Below, in pieces: positions 1 to 7,757 of a DNA stretch of 64,000 nucleotides. A program made the translations under genes and the position numbers. The DNA lies in contig SUYP01000007.1 in assembly GCA_015060395.1 (NCBI GenBank), forward strand, positions 32,267 to 96,266. Reading direction: 5' to 3'. Under the pieces are notes generated by a model that made no database searches, was not told where the DNA came from, and worked only from the letters and a program-made list of their open reading frames with translations. The stretch is from Bacteroidales bacterium. Lineage in GTDB: Bacteria; Bacteroidota; Bacteroidia; Bacteroidales; UBA932. Position 1 is the first letter of the stretch; each line of letters starts with the position of its first letter.

Positions 1-1349
1 AGGGACGGCTTGTCGGCTGCAGGCTTTGCGAAGTTGCCGACATTCACGATTACAGGACGGATGTCCTCACCACCGATGACTTCCTGATTGACGAAGTTTG
101 TCATCCAGGCACCGCCTCTCTTTGTGCTGCGTGGGAAATAGTCGGTAAGGATCACTCCGATGAGAGAACCGTCTGCATCAGTCACCTTGAAGCCTTCGAC
201 ATCCTCGTGATATACAGGAATATTCTCAAGCTTCTCGTACTGAAGTCCCCAGAGCTTTGTGGTAAGATCAAATACTCCCTGACGGACGTTCTCCATCTGG
301 AAATATGGCTTTGTCTGCTCCTCGTCGAGGGCATATTTTGCCTTGCGCACCTTCTCTGTATAATAAGCCCAGTCCCAAGGCTCGATCACGCTGCCCTCAG
401 GAAGGAGGCCTGCCTTGATATCCTCGTCCATAAACACCTGCATATCCGCAATCTCCTCCTTTGCCTTAGCCACAGCCGGAGCCATTATGCTCGCAAGGAA
501 TGAGTCAACGGTCTCAGGATTTCCGGCCATCTTGTCGGCAAGGATCATCTGTGCAGGATTGTCATAACCAAGGAGGTTAGCCTTCTCGATGCGAAGAGCC
601 ATCATCCTGACCATCAAGTCTTTATTGTCATATTCATTTCCGTTGTTGCCACGTGAAGAATATGCCTTGAACATCTTCTCACGGAGGGCACGGTCCTCAG
701 TAGCAGCCATCGCTTCGCCATACTCGGAAATCGATACTCCGAACTCCTCTGCAAATGCATTGTTTTCAGCCAGCAGGTTGTTTCCGAAGGTATTTGAAAG
801 CGATGAAAGTTCCATATTGATCTCGCGCATACGTGCCTGGGACGCCTCATCAAGGGCAACACCGTTCTTCACGAATGCATTGTGGAGGTTCTTGAGGGTC
901 ATCTTCTGCTCCTGATTCAGGCCGAGATTGTCGATATCCTTGTAGAGAGCATCCACCTTGGCGAAGAAATAAGGATTCATAAAGATGTTGTCGCTGTGTT
1001 CTGAAATCAGAGGAAGAGCCTGCTCGACGATCTTCTGGAGAGACTCGGTAGCGTCTGATTCCGATACATTGAACAGAACCATAGAAACACGGTCAAGGAT
1101 GGCACCGGAACGCTCGTATGCCTCGACCACATTCTCGAATGTAGGAGCATCGGCATTAGCGATGATAGCATCTATCTCGCCCTGCTGCTGGCGTATTCCC
1201 ATCTCGATTGCAGGGATATAGTGTTTCTCCTGGATCTGGGTGAAATCCGGAATTCCGTACGGTGTATCCCATTCTGTAAGGAAAGGATTGATATTATTGC
1301 AGGATATTGCTGCCATAATGATTGTTGTGATAAGTAGTATTCTTTTCAT
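1..1349 (-). CDS. M3 family zinc metallopeptidase (Dcp-like) lipoprotein, 3' end cut by window
   Basis: About 449 residues of an open frame that begins at the ATG at 1349 and runs off the left edge without a stop. The N-terminus is a short lipoprotein signal ending in MAAISC. The following sequence has the long helical N-domain of oligopeptidase A / dipeptidyl carboxypeptidase (M3) enzymes, with motifs such as NPFLTEWDTPYGIPDF, LLGYDNP and IEPWDWAYY. The HExxH zinc site of this family lies further downstream and is outside the window, so catalysis cannot be checked. It would cleave short peptides in the periplasm. It starts 13 bases after the DUF5689 gene and is probably the last visible member of that operon. 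Family assignment is by recognised sequence pattern. Confidence 0.88.
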   Translation of the reverse strand, partial: MKRILLITTIIMAAISCNNINPFLTEWDTPYGIPDFTQIQEKHYIPAIEMGIRQQQGEIDAIIANADAPTFENVVEAYERSGAILDRVSMVLFNVSESDATESLQKIVEQALPLISEHSDNIFMNPYFFAKVDALYKDIDNLGLNQEQKMTLKNLHNAFVKNGVALDEASQARMREINMELSSLSNTFGNNLLAENNAFAEEFGVSISEYGEAMAATEDRALREKMFKAYSSRGNNGNEYDNKDLMVRMMALRIEKANLLGYDNPAQMILADKMAGNPETVDSFLASIMAPAVAKAKEEIADMQVFMDEDIKAGLLPEGSVIEPWDWAYYTEKVRKAKYALDEEQTKPYFQMENVRQGVFDLTTKLWGLQYEKLENIPVYHEDVEGFKVTDADGSLIGVILTDYFPRSTKRGGAWMTNFVNQEVIGGEDIRPVIVNVGNFAKPAADKPS

Positions 1350-1362
1350 ATTTCGGGTTGTT

Positions 1363-2412
1363 TTATTCATACCAAGGAGTACCGTCGGCCTTTCTGACGC
1401 CGTCAAGGTCTATGAGGGTGAACTGGGCAGCGCCCTTGTATTCTGTGAGGATGCCGGTAAATGATACGGTAGCCTTTCCGTCCAGTACGTCCTGAGGGAT
1501 TTCGGTGTCGGCAAAGCGGGCATATCCGCTGGAGCGTACCTGAACGTCAGTCTTGCCCATCTTGAAATACTGGCTCACCGAATAAGCCATAGAACCGATT
1601 CCAGTGCTCTTTCTGAGAGCACCTACTGTCGAGCCTGCGGCCTCCACACTGTCGAAATTACCGGCATTGAGGTATTCCTTCCACTTTGCCTCAGAGCAAG
1701 CCCAGGTCGTAACCCCGTAATTGTCAGGACCTTCCTCGTCGATGAAGATGCCGTTATTATTATAGTCCTTTCTGTTTCCGTTAGGATCGACGTAGGCAAG
1801 AATGAAGATATGATCGTCATACTTGAGGTTCTCGATGGTCACCAGACGGCCAAGATTCACGTCTTTGTGAAGGTCGGCCTCCTTGACTATAACAGGCTTC
1901 ACAGGATCGCCATACTCACCCTTGAAAACGTGCTGGTCGATGATATACGCGTGCTCGAGATATCCGGTCTCATACTCCCCTGTCGGATCCTCATAACCTA
2001 TGTTGATCATACCGTTGTAGTCGCCAACAGTGAGGCCGGAGCAGTCGATATAGAGCCACTGACCGAGCTTGTACTCGTTGTAAAGGCCGTTCTTTCCAAT
2101 CTTTATCTCGATACCGGCTGTCTCATCCTGGATATAAAGGCTCTTGTAGAGGTTGCCGACCTGGTCGGAGGTAGTCACCTGGCCTTTGATCACGCAGTTC
2201 TTCTCCACCAGGTATGGCTTGTTGCCGTTCTGGGCATACATTGCCTTCACATCAGCTATGGACGTGAACTTGCCGAAGTCTGCGTCAGTATAGATGTACT
2301 GCTCCTGAGGATCAGGATATTTGCCTGTAAATACAGGCTGGAACTCCTCGCATCCTGCGAAGAGGGCCGCTGCAGCAATGATTAATGTATATACTCTCTT
2401 CATAATATTCAT
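1363..2412 (-). CDS. DUF5689 domain lipoprotein
   Basis: A 349-residue predicted surface or periplasmic lipoprotein; signal peptide with lipobox LFAGC near residue 20. Residues about 45-210 fit DUF5689, a Bacteroidota domain with an OB-fold-like look (TIADVKAMY near the start, then VIKGQVTTSDQVGNLYKSLYIQD, broken here by key residues K-G-V, S-D, Y-I-Q-D). No catalytic motif is visible. It lies 35 bases downstream of the TonB receptor, with a short interspersed repeat in the gap, and 13 bases before the M3 peptidase. A second ATG at residue 4 (2403) gives an equally plausible signal peptide. A ligand-binding partner of the receptor is inferred from position only. Confidence 0.8.
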   Translation of the reverse strand: MNIMKRVYTLIIAAAALFAGCEEFQPVFTGKYPDPQEQYIYTDADFGKFTSIADVKAMYAQNGNKPYLVEKNCVIKGQVTTSDQVGNLYKSLYIQDETAGIEIKIGKNGLYNEYKLGQWLYIDCSGLTVGDYNGMINIGYEDPTGEYETGYLEHAYIIDQHVFKGEYGDPVKPVIVKEADLHKDVNLGRLVTIENLKYDDHIFILAYVDPNGNRKDYNNNGIFIDEEGPDNYGVTTWACSEAKWKEYLNAGNFDSVEAAGSTVGALRKSTGIGSMAYSVSQYFKMGKTDVQVRSSGYARFADTEIPQDVLDGKATVSFTGILTEYKGAAQFTLIDLDGVRKADGTPWYE

Positions 2413-2415
2413 TTT

Positions 2416-2444
2416 AAGATCCTTCGCTACGCTCAGGATGACAA
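2416..2444 (-). repeat. Interspersed intergenic hairpin repeat, copy 1
   Basis: Read on the minus strand it begins TGTCATCCTGA and ends AAGGATC, with a variable core between, so that ATCCT pairs with AGGAT. Similar copies lie at 42361-42388 and 57371-57398. Here it fills the gap between the TonB receptor stop and the DUF5689 start codon. Confidence 0.7.
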
Positions 2445-2447
2445 GTG

Positions 2448-5402
2448 CTAGAATCTGAAATAGAGGTTCAACATATAATTGAAGCCCTGCATATAGAAAT
2501 ACTTCGAATCGAACTTGTAATATCTCTCCATAGTCTCGCTGTCTGCAAGGCGTGTTCCTTCATATCCGCCGGTCCTCACATTGCGGTTGTTGGTGATGTT
2601 CTGAAGATTGAGAGAGAATCCGAAGTTGTACTTGCGGTCGATGTACCAGGACTTTCCTATGCTCGCATTGAGAAGGAAGGCTGGGGCGAAACATTCCTGG
2701 CTGGTAAGGTCCTCAACCTCTGTAGGAGTGATGTTCCAGTCAGGACCGGCCACGATCCAGTCAGTCCTGTAGAGAGGATTCATATCAAGATATGATTTAG
2801 CGAAATACTGTGCGTGAAGTTCGAAGAACCAATATGAATTTGTCCTGTAATTGAGTCCCAGATCGGCAGCCAGCTGAGGAGTCGAAGGAACATAATGTTT
2901 CTGGAATCTTTCCACGACTGGTTCTCCGTCAAGATCTGTCTCATAAACGGTTTCACCGTCCATTACAGTCTTCCTGTAAACCGGACTGCTTGCCCAATAA
3001 GGAACAGGCTGGTTATCGTAAATAAGTTCTGCACTGTTATCGACAGTCATAGTCATACGAGGGACTGAAGTATAAATGTACTCGCCCCAGCTGAGTGCTC
3101 CGGCAAGAGAGAGACCCTGGACCGGAAGCGGGATCTTGAATCCCATTTCGAGACCTATATGCCTCTGGTCTATTCCATTCATAGCAAAATTCACGAAAGA
3201 ATTCTGCGAGTCGTCATAGAAGCTCATCATATCAGTCTGGTCAGCGATATTGGTCCAGAAACCGGTAATACGGAAATTATATCCGTTGTTGCTGTACTGA
3301 TAGTTGATATCTGCAGATGCAGTCTTGACTGTAGTCAGGTTCGGAACCATCGAATTTCTCGTACGAGGAGATATGAATGATTGTGCAAATGTTGGAGCAT
3401 CATTGAAATAAGCTCCGTTTGCATAGATTCTGTGTCCACCCTCGAAATGATACTGAAGTCCGAGCTTTGCGGAGTATGTAAGGAAGTCAGCAATTTCAGA
3501 ATTGCCCTTTGAAGTGATGGCCTTGCCAGTCTTTGCATCATACGTGGTAAGCACCTTGCCTTCATACATCATCTCGTTTCCATTTTCGTCAAGTCCGGCA
3601 AAAAGACCCTTCCTCACAAGACCTTCTCTCCAGAACTTGGCATATCCGGCCTCGAGTGCAAGATTTGCCTTGAATCCGCCGAGATCGAGGGCGCCGTTTG
3701 CCCAGAGATTGGCATTGCGCACGTGTGCATAATAGTCATATCCGTATTTGTCGCCCTCCTTAAGGGACTTTGCCTCACCAAACTCAAGGAAATAGTCAAG
3801 GTCATTCTGTACCATTGTAGGAGATGATGCGAAGTCACGCTCAGCGAACTGGTCTATGTTCAGATAATAGTCACCGCCGAGAAGGTCGTCCATCTTCTTG
3901 TAATACTCCGTGCGGTTCCACTTGTAGTTCACTCCACCTGTGAGGGTAAAGGCTTTGGAGGCCATCCACTTCACACTGGCATTGAGATTGATGTCGTTCT
4001 GATCGACGCGACGCTCCTCTACCGCATATTTAGAGCGGCGGAGCCCGTCAGCATCGTAATTGTTCCAGTTCACGTTATACAGACGGTCCCAGTTCAAGTG
4101 CGTGTATTCAGGAATATCGTTGATCCAAGCATCCTTGGCCCAGGCAGCCTTCTCGAAATTCAACCTGCCATAGTCCTTGTTATCCATCCAGTAATAGCTC
4201 GGAAGATTACGGTAATAGTCTGGACGAGGATCGGCTGCATCATACCAGTCCATCGCTGTATATCCGTTCTTTCCGGTACGCCAGAGCACTGTAGCTGAGG
4301 CCTCGAGATTGTCTGAAGGAGTCGCGGTATATTTGAGGATGGTCACAGGCTCGAAAGTCTTGCGGACACGGGCATTGCGCACCTTGCCGTTCTGATATCC
4401 CCAGTTGCTGTTGTACATATTGTCACCGATGAGGTCATATACCTCCTGGGTAGAAGCGTTCTGCGCGCCTCGCTGACCCGGTGCCGCGAATGTCACGAGA
4501 GAAAGACGATGAGTGTCGCCGAACTTCTTCTCTACACCGGCATAATATGCGAAGTTGCGATAGTAAACTCCTTTCACCCAATCGTTTCCACCGACGCGGG
4601 CAGATACGTTGAATGCATACGACCAGCCGTTGTCGAGCTCGCCGGAAGCATACGTTGCCATAAGACGGAGACGGTAGAGGGCACTGTTGGTAAGGGCACT
4701 GAAACGCCATCCGGTACGCACTGACGAAGGCATTGCGTGAATGTTGGTCACACCATTGTATCCGCCATAGCCATAGTCCGAAACTTCGTTTCCGATGGTG
4801 GTCTCCTTGCTGCGCATAGCCTCATTAAGACCGCTCCAGAGTGAATATGGAGAATAACCTGTGATGGCATCGTTCATCCTTACGCCGCTGAGATAAACGT
4901 CCTGAGACTCATTGGTATATCCTCTGTTCTTGAAACGGATGTTGCTGAAGCCGAAGCTGGCAATGTTGGTGAACGGGTCGTTACTGTCGAAAAGTATCGA
5001 CGGAGCGTCCTCGAAGCCGGAGTCATCCATATCGAACTCGGCGAAATTTGAATCATCGACATCAGCGAGAACCTGCTCCACGACCATTCCGACGAAGATA
5101 AGGTCCTTCACATATCCCTCCACGGTCACATTTACAGTTGCGTCCAGGAATCCCGCAGCCTTGATAGTCATATCATAGATACCGTTAGGAAGCCCTTCTA
5201 TGAGGAATTTTCCTTCGGCATCGGATGTTGCGGTCGCGACGGTCTCTCCATTCTGAGAGAGGGTCAATGCCGCTTCAGCAATAGGTGCTCTGCCAGCACG
5301 GTTCACAACCGTACCCTTGACTCCACCCCAGTCGCTATCCTGAGCGAAGAGGGACAGTGAGCAAAGCAGCGCCGCAATGAATAATAGTGCTTTCTTTATC
5401 AT
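2448..5402 (-). CDS. TonB-dependent outer-membrane receptor with N-terminal carboxypeptidase-regulatory-like domain
   Basis: 984 residues. A cleavable signal (residues 1-20, ending LFAQ) is followed by a carboxypeptidase D regulatory-like beta domain (about 27-100: GVKGTVVNRAGRAPI, then EGKFLIEGLPNGIYDMTIKAAG), a plug region (about 120-240, with IRFKNRGY and QDVYLSGVRMND), and a long beta-barrel ending in the aromatic LNLYFRF expected of outer-membrane barrels. It lacks the strongly conserved SusC signature, so it is a separate class of TonB receptor. The start is 2 bases after the upstream phosphatase/nuclease gene, showing a tight operon with two secreted nuclease-like enzymes and a DUF5689 lipoprotein. 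The substrate is not shown by the sequence; nucleic-acid breakdown products are an inference from neighbours. Confidence 0.9.
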   Translation of the reverse strand: MIKKALLFIAALLCSLSLFAQDSDWGGVKGTVVNRAGRAPIAEAALTLSQNGETVATATSDAEGKFLIEGLPNGIYDMTIKAAGFLDATVNVTVEGYVKDLIFVGMVVEQVLADVDDSNFAEFDMDDSGFEDAPSILFDSNDPFTNIASFGFSNIRFKNRGYTNESQDVYLSGVRMNDAITGYSPYSLWSGLNEAMRSKETTIGNEVSDYGYGGYNGVTNIHAMPSSVRTGWRFSALTNSALYRLRLMATYASGELDNGWSYAFNVSARVGGNDWVKGVYYRNFAYYAGVEKKFGDTHRLSLVTFAAPGQRGAQNASTQEVYDLIGDNMYNSNWGYQNGKVRNARVRKTFEPVTILKYTATPSDNLEASATVLWRTGKNGYTAMDWYDAADPRPDYYRNLPSYYWMDNKDYGRLNFEKAAWAKDAWINDIPEYTHLNWDRLYNVNWNNYDADGLRRSKYAVEERRVDQNDINLNASVKWMASKAFTLTGGVNYKWNRTEYYKKMDDLLGGDYYLNIDQFAERDFASSPTMVQNDLDYFLEFGEAKSLKEGDKYGYDYYAHVRNANLWANGALDLGGFKANLALEAGYAKFWREGLVRKGLFAGLDENGNEMMYEGKVLTTYDAKTGKAITSKGNSEIADFLTYSAKLGLQYHFEGGHRIYANGAYFNDAPTFAQSFISPRTRNSMVPNLTTVKTASADINYQYSNNGYNFRITGFWTNIADQTDMMSFYDDSQNSFVNFAMNGIDQRHIGLEMGFKIPLPVQGLSLAGALSWGEYIYTSVPRMTMTVDNSAELIYDNQPVPYWASSPVYRKTVMDGETVYETDLDGEPVVERFQKHYVPSTPQLAADLGLNYRTNSYWFFELHAQYFAKSYLDMNPLYRTDWIVAGPDWNITPTEVEDLTSQECFAPAFLLNASIGKSWYIDRKYNFGFSLNLQNITNNRNVRTGGYEGTRLADSETMERYYKFDSKYFYMQGFNYMLNLYFRF

Positions 5403-5404
5403 AG

Positions 5405-6481
5405 CTATTTAGTGATTACGATGTAAGTCGGATAATGGTCGCTGTAGCCTCCGATGAAGGCTCCGTTCGAGAATGTCCTGAACGGAGTGCCCTTGTACTG
5501 ACCCTTCTGGTTGGTCAGGAACTTAGGGTTATAGATACGTCCATAGTAACCTTTCTTATGGAGCTGACGAAGGCCGAATGTGCCTTCCTGAGGGTTTGCA
5601 AGGGCATTGTTGACCAGCAGAAGGTCATATATGCTCCAGACTCCCTGATATGCGAGAGAGCCGAATCCTGCCTTAAGCATTGATGTGAAAGGAGAGAAGA
5701 AGTCCTTGTCGGTCACATCTGCCTTGAACTCTCTTCCGTGCAGATACTCAGCCATTGAAGGGTCGGTAGGATTATCGTTCATATCGCCCATACATACGAT
5801 CTTGATGCCCGGATACTTCTCCTGCATCATCATAGCGTGGTTGTACATAATCTCGCCGCCGCGGTCACGGAGCTGGTTGCCGCCCTTCTTGCCGCCTGCA
5901 CGGGACGGAAGATGAGCCACATAGATCGCGAAATGCTCTCCATCGATGGTTCCGTGCACCATAAGCACGTCACGGGTACGGAAATAGTCCCTTTCCTCCT
6001 GAGACTGGATCCAGTCTATCGAACTGCCTTCGAAAGTAAACGGAATGGACTCGCTGTCAAGGAAGGTGAACACCTTCGGGTTGTAAAGGAGAGCCACATC
6101 CACGCCACGTCTATCCGGACCGTCATAATGCACGATCTGATAATTCGCTTCGGCAATCTGAGGCTCCATCACAAGATCTTCGAGTACAAGGCGGTTCTCT
6201 ATCTCGGAAACACCGAGCAGAGCGTGCCAGGCGCCGTTTTCCTCCTTCATTGACCTTATGACCTTGGCCATATTCTGAAGTTTCTTCTGATACTTCGCCT
6301 CGGTCCACTTGTTCTTTCCTTCCGGAAGGAACTCCTCGTCATTCTTTGCAGGATCGTTGTAGGTGTCAAACAGATTCTCAAGGTTGTAGAATCCGATGAC
6401 ATAATTCTTTTCGCCCTTCTGGGCGTATGCGCAGGTGCAGAAAAGCACCATAGCTGTCAGGGTATATAATATCCTTTTCAT
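5405..6481 (-). CDS. Secreted endonuclease/exonuclease/phosphatase (EEP) family enzyme
   Basis: 358 residues from the ATG at 6481, chosen because it gives a clean signal peptide (MKRILYTLTAMVLFCTCAYA). An upstream ATG at 6511 would overlap the preceding gene and put charged residues before the signal. EEP (DNase I-like) motifs are all visible: FYNLENLFDT (Asn), VSEIENR (metal-binding Glu), HLPSRAGG, GDMNDNPTDPS (Asp/Asn) and a final GYSDHYP. The family cuts phosphodiester or phosphomonoester bonds with Mg2+. With a signal peptide, the enzyme acts outside the cytoplasm. It sits between a secreted non-specific endonuclease and a TonB receptor with gaps of 17 and 2 bases, which supports nucleic-acid degradation, though phospholipid or sugar phosphate substrates are not excluded. 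Confidence 0.9.
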   Translation of the reverse strand: MKRILYTLTAMVLFCTCAYAQKGEKNYVIGFYNLENLFDTYNDPAKNDEEFLPEGKNKWTEAKYQKKLQNMAKVIRSMKEENGAWHALLGVSEIENRLVLEDLVMEPQIAEANYQIVHYDGPDRRGVDVALLYNPKVFTFLDSESIPFTFEGSSIDWIQSQEERDYFRTRDVLMVHGTIDGEHFAIYVAHLPSRAGGKKGGNQLRDRGGEIMYNHAMMMQEKYPGIKIVCMGDMNDNPTDPSMAEYLHGREFKADVTDKDFFSPFTSMLKAGFGSLAYQGVWSIYDLLLVNNALANPQEGTFGLRQLHKKGYYGRIYNPKFLTNQKGQYKGTPFRTFSNGAFIGGYSDHYPTYIVITK

Positions 6482-6498
6482 TGATTTGAGTTTCTGTT

Positions 6499-7689
6499 TT
6501 ACAGTCCCCATACTGAGTTTGTCAACGGGTCTTCCGCCTCAAGCTCAGCCGCACGGGCTTCGCCGAGTTTCGCAGGAAGATTCACGAAGAAGTCCATTCC
6601 GAGCATTTCCTCAAGTTCATCCACGGACATAGCAAGACTCTTGAGCGAAGTGCTGTTGCTGTAGCTCTTGTGTTCGGTATAGAAGGCCATTGCAGCCCAG
6701 GTGCTTATTGTGGATGACTTGCTATAGCGTAAAAGAACCTTGTAATAGCCTACAGGGACGGTCATCTTCTTTCCGTCCGAATCTTCAGTGAATTTCGTAC
6801 TGCCTTCCACGACACAGCCCGTCACGACGTATGTCGTGTCAGAGGTATTGGCCAACGTGCGGACCTTGCTTTCCATCGTCTGCCATATACCCTCGTTATG
6901 TGCATTGAGCTGAGGTGTCATATTGGTCCCATAGAATGTCTGGGCATTCGCATCATAGCAGCACAGCCTGTCGGCAGACGGTATCTGATGTCCTCTTGCA
7001 TACGAGCCGCCATATCCGCCGAACGGAGCGGAAGAATATTCCTGTCCCAGAATAGGATCGTATGCCCAGGCATCAGTACGGCCTACCGTCTTGTTCGTAA
7101 ACATAGAGCATAACGGATATGCCACCCACAGGGCTACAAGGTCCTTCTGGCTCCATCCGAACGAATAATTACGATAGGTCTTGCCCTTCATCTCGAAACT
7201 GTGGCTGTAATAGCCTAGTTCCTTGTCATCCATAGCCGGAAGCTCCAGCCATCCGGTTCTGGTCAGATCCGTATCAGGCTGCGGAAGCGGATCAGGCTCA
7301 GGTTCTGGCTGCTGGCCTGAGGCGGCCTGCTCCACGGTGCAACTCACCCACTTGAGACCGTTATCCAGCACTATCGTGAGTTTCCTTGCATTCTCCGATG
7401 CATTGACCTGATATGAGAGGATCACATTGCTTTTGTTTCCCGTTCCGGATGTCATACTCAGAGAAGCCCAATCGACTTCACCTGCTTCCGAAGTCAGCGA
7501 AAGGGTCCAGCTGCCATCGCACTTGACATTGACGAACATCTGTCCCTTGCCGGAAGACACAGACGGAGTCTTGACTGATACGTCAAGTATCCCGACCTCG
7601 CCAGACGGCTCCTGACAGGCAGAGAGAAAGAGAGTGCAGAAGGTCATCACGATCGCCGCAGCTCTGATTATTTCATAGATTTTCTTCAT
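6499..7689 (-). CDS. BACON-domain DNA/RNA non-specific endonuclease lipoprotein
   Basis: 396 residues. A lipoprotein signal ends LFLSAC (near residue 25). Residues about 35-125 form a BACON-type beta domain (KCDGSWTLSL, then WVSCTVEQAAS). A Pro/Glu-rich linker (PEPEPDPLPQP) follows. Residues about 145-370 match the NUC1 / Serratia-type beta-beta-alpha metal nuclease family: SYARGHQIPSADR holds the RGH catalytic His, and NMTPQLNAHNEGIW holds the metal-ligand Asn. The predicted role is sequence-independent cutting of DNA or RNA at the cell surface. It is the first gene of the tight run nuclease - EEP enzyme - TonB receptor - DUF5689 - M3 peptidase. The BACON domain is often linked to surface binding, but its ligand here is unknown. 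Confidence 0.9.
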   Translation of the reverse strand: MKKIYEIIRAAAIVMTFCTLFLSACQEPSGEVGILDVSVKTPSVSSGKGQMFVNVKCDGSWTLSLTSEAGEVDWASLSMTSGTGNKSNVILSYQVNASENARKLTIVLDNGLKWVSCTVEQAASGQQPEPEPDPLPQPDTDLTRTGWLELPAMDDKELGYYSHSFEMKGKTYRNYSFGWSQKDLVALWVAYPLCSMFTNKTVGRTDAWAYDPILGQEYSSAPFGGYGGSYARGHQIPSADRLCCYDANAQTFYGTNMTPQLNAHNEGIWQTMESKVRTLANTSDTTYVVTGCVVEGSTKFTEDSDGKKMTVPVGYYKVLLRYSKSSTISTWAAMAFYTEHKSYSNSTSLKSLAMSVDELEEMLGMDFFVNLPAKLGEARAAELEAEDPLTNSVWGL

Positions 7690-7701
7690 TCTCTTTTAGA
7701 C

Positions 7702-7740
7702 CATCAAAGGGCCTGGCCATTAAGCCAGTCCCTTCTGATG
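7702..7740 (-). terminator. Stem-loop between the BACON lipoprotein and nuclease genes
   Basis: An imperfect inverted repeat (arms about 7702-7717 and 7724-7740, loop CATTAA) lies in the 68-base gap after the gene at 7758-10016. It has no clear U-run on the minus strand, so it may be a weak terminator, an RNA-processing site or an mRNA-stabilising hairpin. Confidence 0.4.
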
Positions 7741-7757
7741 CTTTGAAATATATTTTC